Assembly (NCBI RefSeq): GCF_032854445.1
Contig: NC_088305.1
Span: 18,401,717-18,465,716 of the forward strand
Source: Liolophura sinensis
Taxonomy: Eukaryota > Mollusca > Polyplacophora > Chitonida > Chitonidae
Length of the DNA stretch: 64,000 nt
Direction of reading: 5' to 3'
Positions 11,651 to 22,373 of this stretch are shown one piece after another. The position numbers were made by a program, and so were the translations under genes. Below the pieces are notes generated by a model. It was given only the letters and a program-made list of their open reading frames with translations, did no database searches and had not been told where the DNA came from. Each line of letters starts with the position of its first letter. Positions within the stretch are counted from its first letter, which is position 1.

Positions 11651-12060
11651 CCTAAGTATTTTAGAGATGTCAACTCAACGGAGGCAGTAGGTACATCTGT
11701 ATTTTAGAATGGGACAGGCGCGAAACACCGTTGACAAGAAATCACGAAACCTTTCTTTCTCGATTGTTATCATACCTGCTCGCATTGGACCCATACCTTT
11801 CCTAATCCCAGCCCAGTAAACGGCTAGAATTCCATATGAATATTACTTTTGATGGAAATGTCCAAAATCCATCGTTTACCCCGGCTCTCCGGCATTTATA
11901 GCACCTTCGGCTCGCCTTCTGGAGCCGCAGGAGATTCAAGAACTAGCGTCCAAGCGCGTCATACTTGACACTGATACCAACCGGCTCTGTATTCCAGTAT
12001 TGCAAATCCAAAGCAGAATTTACCACGGAACTGACAGCGAAAAAAGAATTGTTAACGGGT
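11651..12060 (+). pseudogene. Decayed coding fragment related to the PIF1-like relic at 15,267-15,899
   Basis: In shifting frames it encodes peptides matching the minus-strand relic: a block with KRLEF.MN.TF.GNVQ (near 11,820-11,870), then an EIQELA...RVILDT block near 11,930-11,980. Stops and frameshifts break it throughout. Confidence 0.55.
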
Positions 12061-12117
12061 AAGAATTATAAGGAAAACTGGTATCGTAAGATAATCATAA
12101 TGAGTTTGTGAATGGTA

Positions 12118-12175
12118 TAATTTATTTACTTGATTGGTGTTTTATGCCGTACTCACAAAATGTCTTAACCATGGA
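12118..12175 (-). mobile_element. SINE family A tail fragment
   Basis: TTGATTGGTGTTTTATGCCG and TACTCACAAAATGTCTTAA match the family A 3' end in reverse. The sequence then diverges. Confidence 0.6.
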
Positions 12176-12276
12176 TCTGAGGCAGTACACTTAACTAGTG
12201 GGTTTAGTAAATTGGTTTGCTGATCTCCCACCTGTTTGAAAAAGTCTGAACACAATAGAAAAAAAGAAGAAATAAA

Positions 12277-12546
12277 TCTATTTATTTATTTGATTGGTGT
12301 TTCACGCCGTACTCAAGAATATTTCATTTATGACACGGCAGCCAGCATTATGGTTGGAGGAAACCGGACAGAGCCTGGCGGAAACCCAAGACCATCCGCA
12401 GGTTGCTGCTAGACCTTCCCACGTTCGGGCGGAGAGGAAGCCAGCATGAGCTGGACTTGAACTCACAACGACCGCATTGGTCAGAGGCTCCTGGTCCATT
12501 ACACTGCGCTTGCGCGCTAACCAACTGAGCCACGGAGGGCCCCCGA
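12277..12546 (-). mobile_element. SINE family A, full-length antisense copy
   Basis: It runs from the TTTATTTATTTGATTGGTGT tail through the conserved body to the tRNA-like head, ending GCTAACCAACTGAGCCACGG (A box in reverse). The B-box complement (GGACTTGAACTCACA) is near 12,452. About 270 bp. Confidence 0.92.
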
Positions 12547-12815
12547 AGAAGTAAAGGACTGATTTAAATTCCCACGGTAGCACCTATTGTGTGGCCAGAT
12601 GTATTTGGTCACACTAAGTGCATCCAGAGTTCAATTAATTATCAGTCAGAATTGTGTAACTGTTTTATAGTGAAAAATATGTCTGACAAATGTCTAAATA
12701 CTCAACAAAAGGGAAATCCCATGCACATTTGCTGACAATCCTGTCTTTAATCCTCTCAGTAATTTTTTAATTTATTATTAATCGTTTTCCCTTTGTCTGT
12801 TTTTTTCAAATGTCG

Positions 12816-13465
12816 GCCAAGGATGTCCCCAAATCACATCAGGACATGCTACATGTAATAAACCCGTTGCAGTTGCGGTGGCAGTTTATCAGGGCGTTCA
12901 AAAATTACTAATGAAATGAATCTCCACAGCGTGAAGTTTGTGGACATTTATGTTCCTTAGCTTTTCGCCTGTTGATTTAGAGAAACCTTGACAAATTTGA
13001 CAAATGCAGGTAACTGCATCAAGTTCTTAAATGGAGCACCCACTGGCATTGGTTTTTGGCCATCTTTCGCTGAACAAAATTTTGCCAAATCTAATGTTCA
13101 AACAATCTCTGACTACTGTTGGGTATGTGCAAACGAACAAAAAGTCAACATTTTCTCCGTAACTTAGTGACTAGTGATGATGTTACATAAAAAATTATTG
13201 CTAAAAGTACTGCACGTACCGTTTACTTCTTCCACTTCTTGTACACATAAATTGTTCCTGTCCCAATCAAAGTTAGACGCTTGTAGACTTCTTGTCTTTA
13301 TTCTTGAGGCTCTTCTTCCATGCCTGACACCCGAAAGGCACAAAAACCATCTTTATCATAATAAAATATGCCTTAAGCTACTGTGGCAAGCAGGAAGTCT
13401 AAGAGTATTTCTGTATGTGTGAAGAGGTCTTTACTACAAATATCCAACGTACATTTTCTTTTAAA
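12816..13465. other. Non-coding stretch with a dispersed repeat
   Basis: Segment 13,005-13,100 (GTAACTGCATCAAGTTCTTA, AAATGGAGCACCC, CAAAATTTTGCCAAATCTA) resembles parts of 45,600-45,960 and 54,495-54,640, so it belongs to a dispersed repeat family. No gene is seen. Confidence 0.5.
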
Positions 13466-13611
13466 GGTTGTAGTCTGACAGCAACCTGCGGATGGTCGTG
13501 GGTTTCCCCCGGGCTCTACCCCGTTTCCTCCCACCATAATGCTGGCCTCCGTCGCATAAGTGAAATATTCTTGAGTACGGCGTAAAGCACCAATCAAATA
13601 AATAAATAAAT
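13466..13611 (+). mobile_element. SINE family A, 3' half
   Basis: From CTGACAGCAACCTGCGGATG to the ACACCAATCAAATAAATAAA-type tail. The tRNA-like head is absent. Confidence 0.85.
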
Positions 13612-13677
13612 TTTAAATGTTGCAAGTCCAAGTCCAAATTAAAGGAAGTCCATTATGATAAAGCTCAAGAGTCTTAA

Positions 13678-13788
13678 ACAATATACTGAGGACAATATAC
13701 TGAGGACAATATACTGAGGACAATATACTGAGAACAATATACTGAGGACAATATACTGAGGACAATATACTGAGGACAATATACTGCA
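13678..13788. repeat. 14-bp microsatellite, about 8 copies
   Basis: ACAATATACTGAGG is repeated head to tail with one G-to-A variant. The minus-strand translation of this array is low-complexity and not a gene. Confidence 0.97.
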
Positions 13789-13992
13789 ATAGAAATCAAT
13801 GCTCCAACAATTAAAGTGCGTTGTGCCTTTCATTAAAATATAATAGACACTGAATTTCCAAGAGATGAGATAATTTACTGATTGAAAGATACTTCAAATC
13901 AAGTCGGTTGGGGAGTTTGTAATTCTTAACTACGTTTAGTTCCGGTATTACAAATGTTGATCCTGTAAGACCCTGCACATTTTAGATCCGTC

Positions 13993-14070
13993 GGTATATA
14001 TTTTTAGATGATCACTGTAGTATTTGTCAATATGTTTTAAGGGCTTTGACTTGATATTAACTGGAAGATC
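13993..14070. repeat. Dispersed repeat, second copy of 8,236-8,318
   Basis: Near-identical to the segment at 8,236. It directly abuts the left edge of duplicate copy 2, so it may be the true end of a larger mobile unit. Confidence 0.8.
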
Positions 14071-14900
14071 ACGTATTTTAGAGATGTCAACTCAACGGAG
14101 GCAGTAGGTACATCTGTATGTTAGAATGGGACAGGCGCGAAACACCGTTGACAAGAAATCACGAAACCTTTCTGTCTCGATTGTTATCACACCTGCTCGT
14201 ATTGGACACATACCTTTCCTAATCCCAGTCCATTAAACGGCTAGAATTCCGTATGAATATCACTTTTGAAGGAATTGTCCAAAATCCATCGTTTACCCCG
14301 GCTCTCCGCCATTTATAGCCCCTTCGGCTCGCCTTCTGGAGCCGCAGGAGATTCAAGAACTAGCGTGCAAGCGCGTCATACTTGACACTGACACCAATCT
14401 GGTTTGTACTCCAGTATTACAAATCCACAGCAGAATTTACCACGGAACTGACAGCGAAAAAAGAATTGTAAGGAAAACTGGTATCGTAAGATAATCATAA
14501 AAAGTTTGTGAATGGTACAATTTATTCATTTGATTGGTGTTTTATGAACTCACAGCGACCGCATTGGTGAGAGGCGCCTGGGCCATTACACTGCGCTTGC
14601 GCGCTAACCAACTGAGCCACGGAGACCCCGGAAGAAATAAAGGACTGATTTAAATTCCCACGGTAGCACCTATTGTGTAGCCAGATGTATGTGGTCACAC
14701 TAAGTGCATCCAGAGTTCAATTAATTATCAGTCAGAATTGTGTAACTATTTTATAGTGAAAAGTATGTCTGACAAATGTCTAAATACTCAACAAAAGGGA
14801 AATCCCATGCACATATGCTGACAATCCTGTCTTTAATCCTCTCAGTAATTTTTAATTATTATTAATTGTTTTCTCTTTGTCTTTTTTTTTCTCAAATGTT
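14071..14900 (+). repeat. Direct segmental duplicate, copy 2
   Basis: Second copy of 11,648-12,815. It carries the same decayed helicase-type fragment (14,073-14,475). At 14,521-14,546 the first SINE A tail jumps straight into the middle of the second SINE (GGTGTTTTATGAACTCACAG), missing about 320 bases present in copy 1. This is consistent with deletion between the two like-oriented SINE tails. The shortened antisense SINE occupies 14,521-14,628. Confidence 0.9.
14521..14628 (-). mobile_element. SINE family A, internally deleted antisense copy
   Basis: The tail (TTGATTGGTGTTTTATG) is fused directly to the head half (AACTCACAGCGACCGCATTG through CCAACTGAGCCACGGAG). Confidence 0.85.
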
Positions 14901-15266
14901 AGCGGGATTACTTTTGAAAAGTTCCAAGGCCGTTTCCACAAAGCCATTTCTGACTGAAGTCAAAAACTGAAATACGATCATAAAACTTGTTTCGGCTTCA
15001 GAACTTAAAATTTTGCCACCCTCATCACAATTAGCTAAAAACAAATCTGACCAAATTTCTACTTGCAGAACCAAAAACTAAGCATTGTGAAGAGGTTTTA
15101 AACTTTTACTTAAGTCAGAGATGGCTTTGTGAAATCAACCCAAAATCATCTATTATAAGATTTTATTTATTTATTTTTTATTTTTTTAATTTTTTTTTTT
15201 TGTCTTATCTGATGTTGTGCATGTTATTACAACTGATTCTCCAAAGTTTTTCGTAGATTCTTGGAT
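14901..15266. other. Non-coding stretch with poly-T runs
   Basis: T-rich segment 15,160-15,200. No gene is recognised. Confidence 0.5.
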
Positions 15267-15899
15267 TTATTTAACTGTATACGTCTTCACTGTACCGGCT
15301 TGTCCAGTGAGGCAAATATTCTGGCCGTCCAGACAAATTTGGACAGCCTCTCGCTGCATCCTGCTACTAGCTGTCATTAACAGCTGCTTGGTGTTTGTGT
15401 CAAGTATGACTCGTATGCACGCCAGTTCGTGAATCTCCGTCGGCTCCCGAAGGCGAACCGAAGAGGCTATAAATGGCGGAGCGCCGGGGTGAGTAATACT
15501 GGGCAGCCGTATGAGATATACAGTGATATAATCCGTATGTCTTTTATGTGAACACAAGTGTGTAACTTTATCCCACTACTTTGCATTTCGCGCCATATGT
15601 TTGGTCAGGGGCTCTACACCGTCCTCCTCATGGGATGTCCGTTCCGCTGGTGAATGTACTTCCGGTCCCCTCGTGGATGTAGACTGACGAGCACTGTTGC
15701 CAGGGGTAAACGATGGCGTGGATAGAGTTTGGACATTTCCTTCAAACGTGACATTCATGCCGAATTCGAGCCGTTTAATGATCTGGAATTGGGAAAGGTA
15801 TGTGTCCAGTGCGAACAGGTGTGATAACAATCGAGAAACAACGGTTTTCTTTATTGCCGTGTCGTGATTTCTTGTCAACTGTGTTTTACATGTGCCCAT
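15267..15899 (-). pseudogene. PIF1-like helicase N-terminal relic
   Basis: Two minus-strand open segments (15,576-15,899 and 15,267-15,557) are separated by a short broken join. The second ends with ICLTGQAGTVKTYTVK (about 15,267-15,316), a Walker A loop of the PIF1 type (GxAGTGKT) in which the third glycine is valine. The upstream part shares blocks with the decayed fragments at 11,651 and 14,073. PIF1-family helicases are 5'-3' DNA helicases of SF1B and are also carried by Helitron-type elements. With its mutated P-loop and no helicase motifs beyond motif I, it is non-functional. Confidence 0.55.
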
Positions 15900-16075
15900 A
15901 TTTATTAGTATCAGTCAGACATAAGGGAGATAACCTCGCGTGCCTGTGACCGAATGCAATGTACATATACAAATATTGCAAATTAATGGAATTTGAAGTT
16001 GACGTTGCTATTACATGGTGACGTGACATCAATACATGTTCATTGAAGAACCAGCTGTTTACAGTGAGCATCTCG

Positions 16076-16345
16076 GGGTCTCCGTGGCCGAGATAGTTAG
16101 CCCAATGACCCAGTCCAGCTCATACTGGCTTCCTCTCCAGTCGTATGGGGAAGGTCATTTGGCAACCTGCGGATGGTCGTGACAGTCAGCCGCACCCTGC
16201 CCAGTTTCTCCCACTGGGTAAAATATTCTACCTCCATGGTCCTACCATATAATACTGGCGTGCGTCATGTAAGTGAAATATTATTGAGTAGAGTGTAAAC
16301 ATGTAGGCCTACCAATCAAAAAAATAAATAAATAAATAAATAGGC
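16076..16345 (+). mobile_element. SINE family A, diverged near-full copy
   Basis: Begins GGGTCTCCGTGGCCGAGATA and keeps GTCCAGCTCATACTGGCTTC, GCAACCTGCGGATGGTCGTG, GTAAGTGAAATATTATTGAG and an (AAAT)n tail. There is a deletion in the A-to-B box interval. Confidence 0.8.
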
Positions 16346-16961
16346 CTAAGCATCGGAGAATCGTTTTTTTTTCATTTAAAAAAAAGGGACATACCTAGTC
16401 TTTCGACCTTCCTAAAGACAGCAATATTGGATTTTCATGCACACTGTATTCTCATAAGATTGCTACATTTCACCATTCAACTCAGTGTATCAGTATTGTA
16501 AATTAATGCACACCAGGAATGGCCCATGAAACAATGTATATGAAGCCATTAACATAAGCAATATAACGTCATGTCACTGAAGCTTTTCTTAGTTCTTTTG
16601 CTTTTGTTTTTTGAAATGTTTGAAGATGGAAGGTGGGACGGAGGGAGGGAGGGGAGAGGGGCGGTATTTCAGACATTCAGATTCTGCTTTAGGTTTAGAC
16701 AGGTCAGAGGTCAGTATTTGAACGTATCACCTGACCTAAATGTTAGGCAATTTGACAAACTGCTCAATGAGATGAGCTACCAGTGTTCTCTGAATGTCTT
16801 GTTCTTTAATAGAGAAAAAAGACATTTGAGAATAATTTTGCATGGTGGGTTTTCGACACCATTTCTTGGTATACATGTATATTGTCTTTGTATAATAATG
16901 ATCTATATGAAGATGTAATGCATGTTTATTAAATATGTTTCTACTAGAATTTTGTCTTTTC
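16346..16961. other. Non-coding stretch with a dispersed repeat
   Basis: Segment 16,684-16,806 (AGAGGTCAGTATTTGAACGT and GTGTTCTCTGAATGTCTTGT) has a relative at 46,225-46,310 in MED24 intron 9. No gene is recognised. Confidence 0.5.
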
Positions 16962-17073
16962 AGCTTAGTTGGTTAGCGCGCTAGCGCAGCGTAATGACCT
17001 AGGAGCCTCTCACTAATGCAGTCACTATGAGTTCAAGTCCAGGTCATGCTGGCTTCCTCTTCCTCTTTTCTGC
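16962..17073 (+). mobile_element. SINE family A, 5' (tRNA-like) part
   Basis: A box region TTAGTTGGTTAGCGCGCTAG and B box GAGTTCAAGTCCAGG are present. The copy stops after CTTCCTCTTCCTC. Confidence 0.8.
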
Positions 17074-17320
17074 CAATATAGGGCTACAGCTTTATCCTGT
17101 GTTACATTGTAAATGTATTTACATTTTGTGTGTTTATCCTAATTAAAATTTATTTATTTACTTTCCTATGTATCTGTCGGCTTCATAATAACTATATCAT
17201 TTTGATGGACGGTATTCTAAATTCATACCTACATGTGTATGCGGTGACAAAAGCATGTTTATCGGCCTTCTGAATAGCCTTTGGTCTATATGCTGTTGTA
17301 CATAATATAAATACATAAGT

Positions 17321-17425
17321 GATTTATTGATTTATTGGATTGGTATTTTTGACTGTACTGAAGAATATTTCACTAATACGACTTATGTGGTGGGAGAAAA
17401 CCCACGACCGTCCACAGGTTCGTAA
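17321..17425 (-). mobile_element. SINE family A, antisense fragment
   Basis: TTGGATTGGTATTTTTGAC, GAAGAATATTTCACTAATAC and AACCCACGACCGTCC match the 3' half in reverse, with small deletions. Confidence 0.7.
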
Positions 17426-17580
17426 GTGGTTTAAACGTTGGCTATCTACTAGTTTTTAGTTCAGTTAAACTTCAGAGGTTTTTTTTGTACTGTTTCCTGT
17501 GTGTGTGGTTTTTTTTTTATGGATGGAAAAATGTATAAAACCAGCCTGATCACCGTCTAGTGATTTTAAGTGCCATACCG

Positions 17581-17733
17581 TACATGGGAAGGTCTGTCAG
17601 CAACCTGCGGATGGTCATGGGTTTCTCCCAGTCTGTGCCCGGTTTCCTCCCACCATAATGCTTGCCGCCGTCTTATAAGTGAAATATTCTTGAGTACGGC
17701 GTAAAACACCAATCAAATAAATTAAATAAATAA
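17581..17733 (+). mobile_element. SINE family A, 3' half
   Basis: From GTACATGGGAAGGTCTGTCA to the CACCAATCAAATAAATTAAA tail. Confidence 0.85.
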
Positions 17734-18164
17734 AGTGCCATATTACATGTATACTCAGATTAATGATCCTTTTGTCAATATTTATATGCTCAGTTTAAAA
17801 ACGTATACAGGAGTAACTAATCGTGAATAAATGATAAATCTGGACTCTAGTCCTTTAAGATATGCTGAGCGTTAAGTAAAGACCTCCTGCAAGGTGCGGG
17901 AAGGTAGTTGTACGTGATATATAGATTTAGCGGTAAACAAGTTCTAACGGTTGGAAACGACACACCTCCCAAGGTTGGATGTCGTTTAAAAAGTTTTGAT
18001 AGAAAAATTACTTTATATAGTGACTCAAACTATCTGGGTATAGAACCTTAGTTCAGTTGTGTTTGGTATTCATTGTTGGTATACTCATCTCATCTATGAC
18101 TTGATATGCATTTGTTTTCCACCGCTAATTTTTACTTTATTTTTTTTTTTAAGGTGAAGTCACC
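17734..18164. other. Upstream region of the galactosyltransferase gene
   Basis: A T-rich tract ending in AAG sits 10 bases before the ATG (18,138-18,154). It resembles a 3' splice site, so the gene probably has at least one upstream non-coding exon. No promoter element is recognised. Confidence 0.4.
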
Positions 18165-19217
18165 ATGGTTTCCTCTTTCATCAGGCGAGTGTTCCAGTTT
18201 TCTTACACGAACACACGACGACCAAAGAGGAAAGTCCTGGCTGTAACGGCTTTGCTTCTGACTGGTCTGTGGCTTCTGTGGAACATGTTACCCCAAAACT
18301 GTGAACGGGTGGTACCCGATCTTCTTCCAGTGTCGCAAAGCGTAGTAAATATTTCCAAGTTCATTATCCCTGCGAAGGAAATCTGTTCAAAAACCAACCC
18401 GTTCCTCTTGATCTTTGTTGCATCCGCAGTGAATCACGTGGAAGAAAGGAGTGCGATACGGGCCACATGGGGTAGCATCAGTCGCACTCAGGTCTGGGCA
18501 GATGGGACGCCGCTGACAGACATCGTCAAGGTCATCTTTGTCTTTGGCGTTAATCACGACAGTGGGAGCCAGGACGTCGTCACGCAGGAAAGCCAAAAAT
18601 ATGGCGATGTGGTGCAAGCAGAGTTCAGGGATACTTACAGGAATCTTACCATAAAGACTACTGCGGCCATCAAGTGGGTCAGCACATATTGTTCTTCGGC
18701 TAAGTTTGTGCTCAAAGCTGACGATGACGTGTTCTTGCACATTCCAAATTGGGTAGCAGCCTTAAAAACGATTCATGACGATCGTTTTTTTCTGGGCTAT
18801 CGTATGTGTGAGAATAAAGTCTATCGCAGTGGCTCAAACGGGATCAGTGAATCTGTGTACCCTTATGACGTTTTCCCAGTCCACAATTCGGGACCATTTT
18901 ATGCATTTCCAGCCAGAATGGCTGGGGAATTATTAGTGTTAGCGGAACATATGCCTTATTTCGTAATAGAAGATGCTTTTTTTACAGGTGTATTAAGGCA
19001 GATATTGAAAGCCAAGATTCCGGACAAAGGAGAGTTGTTTTGCTTCTCACTGACTTGGTGCAATTTTGCACTAGGGGACAAAGCTGGTGCTATGGGTGTG
19101 ACGCATAGCAATATGTATGAACTGTGGGGACACTTTCAGGGCAAAAAATCCAGATTTGACGAGATTTTCTTGAATTTAAAACTATCACTGGAGCACTTCT
19201 TCTTTAACAAAATGTGA
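18165..19217 (+). CDS. Beta-1,3-galactosyltransferase family (GT31), intronless coding region
   Basis: Predicted 350-residue type II Golgi glycosyltransferase. It likely transfers galactose or a related sugar from UDP-sugar to a glycan acceptor in the Golgi lumen. A short basic cytoplasmic tail (RRPKRK at 18-23) precedes one membrane anchor (about 24-41). Family landmarks are the RSAIRATW block (95-102), the metal and nucleotide-sugar binding ADDDVF motif (185-190, DxD type) and EDAFFTGV (269-276), the usual EDV-x-G position with Ala for Val. Possible N-glycosylation sites are N62 and N160. The start has a good context (ACCATGG) and length fits the family (about 310-400). The coding region has no intron, common in GT31 genes. 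It is isolated among repeats. Exact acceptor specificity (B3GALT versus B3GNT type) cannot be told from the sequence. Confidence 0.9.
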   Translation: MVSSFIRRVFQFSYTNTRRPKRKVLAVTALLLTGLWLLWNMLPQNCERVVPDLLPVSQSVVNISKFIIPAKEICSKTNPFLLIFVASAVNHVEERSAIRATWGSISRTQVWADGTPLTDIVKVIFVFGVNHDSGSQDVVTQESQKYGDVVQAEFRDTYRNLTIKTTAAIKWVSTYCSSAKFVLKADDDVFLHIPNWVAALKTIHDDRFFLGYRMCENKVYRSGSNGISESVYPYDVFPVHNSGPFYAFPARMAGELLVLAEHMPYFVIEDAFFTGVLRQILKAKIPDKGELFCFSLTWCNFALGDKAGAMGVTHSNMYELWGHFQGKKSRFDEIFLNLKLSLEHFFFNKM

Positions 19218-20018
19218 TGAAAGAGATTGAGCCGCTCTTTAGCATGGAGAGTAAAACCAGAGCAGCGTCGAGAGTGTGACCAACTGTCACACCTAGCCGG
19301 TGCAGTACTGCCTGTGGTCAATTTACCATAGTTAAAGTTTTGTTCTAACTGTTTATACAAATGCACAAATACTAGCAAACTACTTGCCCTCTAGCACCAT
19401 AACTGAAAGGACCTATGAAACCACTGGTTTTTATTTCTGAAAATAGGCTACTAGTATAGGATTTGCCCTATTACTTGTATACATCCACATGTTGGGTAAA
19501 AGTACAAAAAAGGCTTCTCATCTTTCATCTTGGCGTGGCAAAATGGCTTTCAACTATGGTTTTCCTAAGGTCAGTCTGGAAATTAACTAGCCTGCTCCGG
19601 TGTGGTGACGTCTGAATAGTGATAGTAGTAGATATCAACACAATTTATTCTGGGGGAGCGCCCGAGTAGGGGGCACCAAGCACACTGCATAAAGTAATGG
19701 GGTTAAGAATTGTAAAATATGTAGAATTTTATGATGTAACTTTTTTTCATTATTTTTAATACCATACAGTTTGTTTTACAGTACACTTTCATGTTTCCTT
19801 TTAAGCAGAATTAGTTTTAAAACATGCTGCAGTGTTACTTGCCAGTACATCAGACTTCGCTGGTCTGGAATGGCTTAAAATGTAGTACATGTATTCGTCA
19901 TGACATTTAGTAAACCATTCCACATGTAAATAATAAACCCTTGAGCTGTGGATTTGTCAATGAAAGTATATATATATATTCACAATATGCGATTGTGTCA
20001 ATATGATAACAAGTGAGA
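19218..20018. other. 3' flank / probable 3' UTR of the galactosyltransferase gene
   Basis: No other gene is seen. A canonical AATAAA lies at 19,932-19,937, about 715 bases after the stop, and is a plausible polyadenylation signal. A TATATATATA run is at 19,968. Confidence 0.4.
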
Positions 20019-20300
20019 AAGAATGAATGAATCAATCAATGCTTGTGTTTTAACGTCATACTTAACAAGTTTCCAGTCGCACAATGACGAAGTCATTAGG
20101 TGTGCATATTGTCTTCTTTTGGCAAGGCGACTCTATGGTGCCACTGAAGTCAGATTACCATGACATCATGCCAGTTAGCCACCTTGCTTTAACCTCTCAG
20201 CGCTGAGCGCCAAGGAAGGCAGCATCAAGTAACATTTTTAAAATCTTAGTATGACCCAACCGGGGTTTGATCCCTGGTCTTCTGACTTCGAGACAGATGT
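20019..20300 (-). mobile_element. SINE family D, antisense copy
   Basis: The head, read on the minus strand, includes a B-box-like GGGATCAAACCCCGGTTGGG (20,256-20,275). The tail side has AATGAATGAATCAATCAATG (20,021-20,041, plus-strand reading) followed by a GTTTTAACGTCATACTTAAC segment. It differs from families A, B and C in its body. Confidence 0.6.
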
Positions 20301-20540
20301 GAGATTTTTAGCACGTTATAATTGTTACAAATGTTACTTTAGGTGCCAAATAAATCCAGTACTAATCTTTCCAATCTTTCCGAACAAACCTCCAAAGTTT
20401 TTAGATCAATAGACCTCTCCGATATGTTGATGTATTCACTGATGATGGCTGGCATTTGTTTTCGGAACATTAAAAATTGTAAACGTAGTATTAAGGTCTT
20501 AACTGTTTTTGTGAACTCTAACAAACAAGCTGCCCCAATC

Positions 20541-20606
20541 TGGCATGGTAGCGCAGTGGGTCAAGGAACCCAAAGCTGTGAGTTCGAGTCTCACGAGTCC
20601 CACTTT
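20541..20606 (+). other. tRNA-like segment, probably a SINE head
   Basis: TGGCATGGTAGCGCAGTGGG (A-box-like) and GAGTTCGAGTCTCACGAG (B-box-like) are spaced as in a tRNA. The acceptor ends do not pair well by eye, so I do not call a functional tRNA gene. Confidence 0.4.
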
Positions 20607-20892
20607 TCACTGGTCTTCAGATAGTCATATATTTTAGTGTCAGAGATTCAATGTAGATCTCTTCCAATCAGACAAAAAAGTGCAATTTAGTCATGAGCGA
20701 AATCTTTAGTGAGGTCATACAAAGCGATTTATAGGTTTGAAATGTACATGTATATGTATTAGATTCCATTAATACTCAAAGAAAGTGGATTAAATACAAC
20801 AAGCAATCATTTATTGCGTCTGATAATGTATGAATTCTTGCATGGTACAAAAAAAAAATTGAGGTGCATGATCACTTAATTATAGTAAAAAA

Positions 20893-21110
20893 ACTCTCAA
20901 AGTTTCTAAGGTGTACCTGATGTACATCATTCATTTTGTTTTACTTTGAAAGTTTCTGAGGTGTACTTGAGGTACATCTCCTAAGTGTTGATTTTTTCAA
21001 AGTTGCTGCGGTTTATTTCAGGTGCATTATCTCAATATTAAAAAATTGCTCTAAGTTTCTGAGGTATATGGATATGACTGGGGTATACTTGATGTACAAT
21101 ACACCTCGGA
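20893..21110. repeat. Diverged tandem repeat, about 52-bp unit, 4 copies
   Basis: Copies begin near 20,893, 20,943, 20,995 and 21,047 with variants of CAAAGTTTCTGAGGTGTACT followed by TGATGTACAT. Confidence 0.65.
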
Positions 21111-21356
21111 TAATACAGATGGGGTGTGCAGTACCTCATCTATGCCTCACACTAAGGTGTCTGTCAATTCTGTAAGCCATTTTCGAATCACACATCTCTT
21201 TTTTTTTTTACAATAAGTACCGGTAGTTATTTATTGCTTCTGTTTGTTGTTAAAACAGTAAAGTAGGTTAAGACTTTTATGCTGTTAACCCTCAAGTTTT
21301 TCTCTTTTCGGACAATCAACGTTGACAGCGGCGACTGGGACAGACCACTTTTAATC

Positions 21357-22290
21357 ACTGCTACAACGAGCAAGACTTGTGCACAGATCTCAAGCAACGC
21401 CACGGTGATGATATTAAAATTGACATCAGAAAACACAAAAACTGTGTCTCAACCTTTGCTTCAAATAATGCATTTTCTTTATTTGACGTACAGTGTATAT
21501 GCACCACATGACTCTAACCAACAGGAGAAATAATTTTATGGCTGCTACAGCGAACAAGACTAATTGTGCACAGATCTCAAGCAACGCCGAGGTCACTGGG
21601 GACACTGTGATGATATTAGAAATGACATTAGGAAACACAAAAACTGTGTCTCAACCTTTGCTTCAAATAATGCATTTTCTTTATTTGACGTACAGTGTAT
21701 ATGCACCACATGACTCTAACCAACAGGAGCAAGACTAATTGTGCACAGATCTCAAGCAACGCCGAGGTCACTGGGGACACTGTGATGATATTAGAAATGA
21801 CATTAGGAAACACAAAAACTGTGTCTCAACCTTTGCTTCAAATAATGCATTTTCTTTATTTGACGTACAGTGTATATGCACCACATGACTCTAACCAACA
21901 GGAGAAATAATTTTATGGCTGCTACAGCGAGCAAGACTAATTGTGCACAGATCTCAAGCAACGCCGAGGTCACTGGGGACACTGTGATGATATTAGAAAT
22001 GACATTAGGAAACACAAAAACTGTATCTCAACCTTTGCTTCAAATAATGCATTTTCTTTATTTGACGTACAGTGTATATGCACCACATGACTCTAACCAA
22101 CAGGAGAAATAATTTTATGGCTGCTACAACGAGCAAGACTAATTGTGCACAGATCTCAAGCAACGCCGAGGTCACAGGGGACACTGTGATGATATTAGAA
22201 ATGACATTAGGAAACACAAAAACTGTGTCTCAACCTTTGCTTCTAATAATGCATTCTCTTTATTTGACGTACAGTGTAACCAACAGGTGA
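21357..22290. repeat. 202-bp satellite, about 5 units
   Basis: The marker TTTGACGTACAGTGTATATG starts at 21,482, 21,681, 21,856, 22,058 and 22,260. The unit is about 202 bp. The second full unit is 175 bp because it lacks the 27-bp block GAAATAATTTTATGGCTGCT plus seven more bases. The first (21,357) and last units are the most diverged. Each unit contains stops in all frames relevant to neighbours, so it is not coding. Confidence 0.95.
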
Positions 22291-22373
22291 AATAATTTTA
22301 TGGCTGAAGGCTTATTAAATAGCTCTGCTCCAGGACATCAGTCTTGAGGCTAAGCCTAAGCAAGCCTACGTGA

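Larger units (their letters stand above)
11648..12815 (+). repeat. Direct segmental duplicate, copy 1
   Basis: This block, from AGTATTTTAGAGATGTCAAC to about TTTTTTTCAAATGTCGG, recurs at about 14,071-14,900 with high identity. It contains a decayed helicase-type coding fragment, a SINE A fragment (12,118-12,175) and a complete antisense SINE A (12,277-12,546). Relative to copy 2 it has about 320 extra bases between the two SINE A tails. Confidence 0.9.

Noticed and set aside
13639-13833. Minus-strand repetitive open frame
   Set aside because: Translation of the 14-bp microsatellite.
15217-15432. Plus-strand 71-codon frame
   Set aside because: Antisense shadow of the PIF1-like relic.
20541-20606. 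Functional tRNA gene
   Set aside because: A- and B-box-like segments are present, but the acceptor and anticodon arms do not pair convincingly by eye; a SINE head or tRNA relic is more likely.
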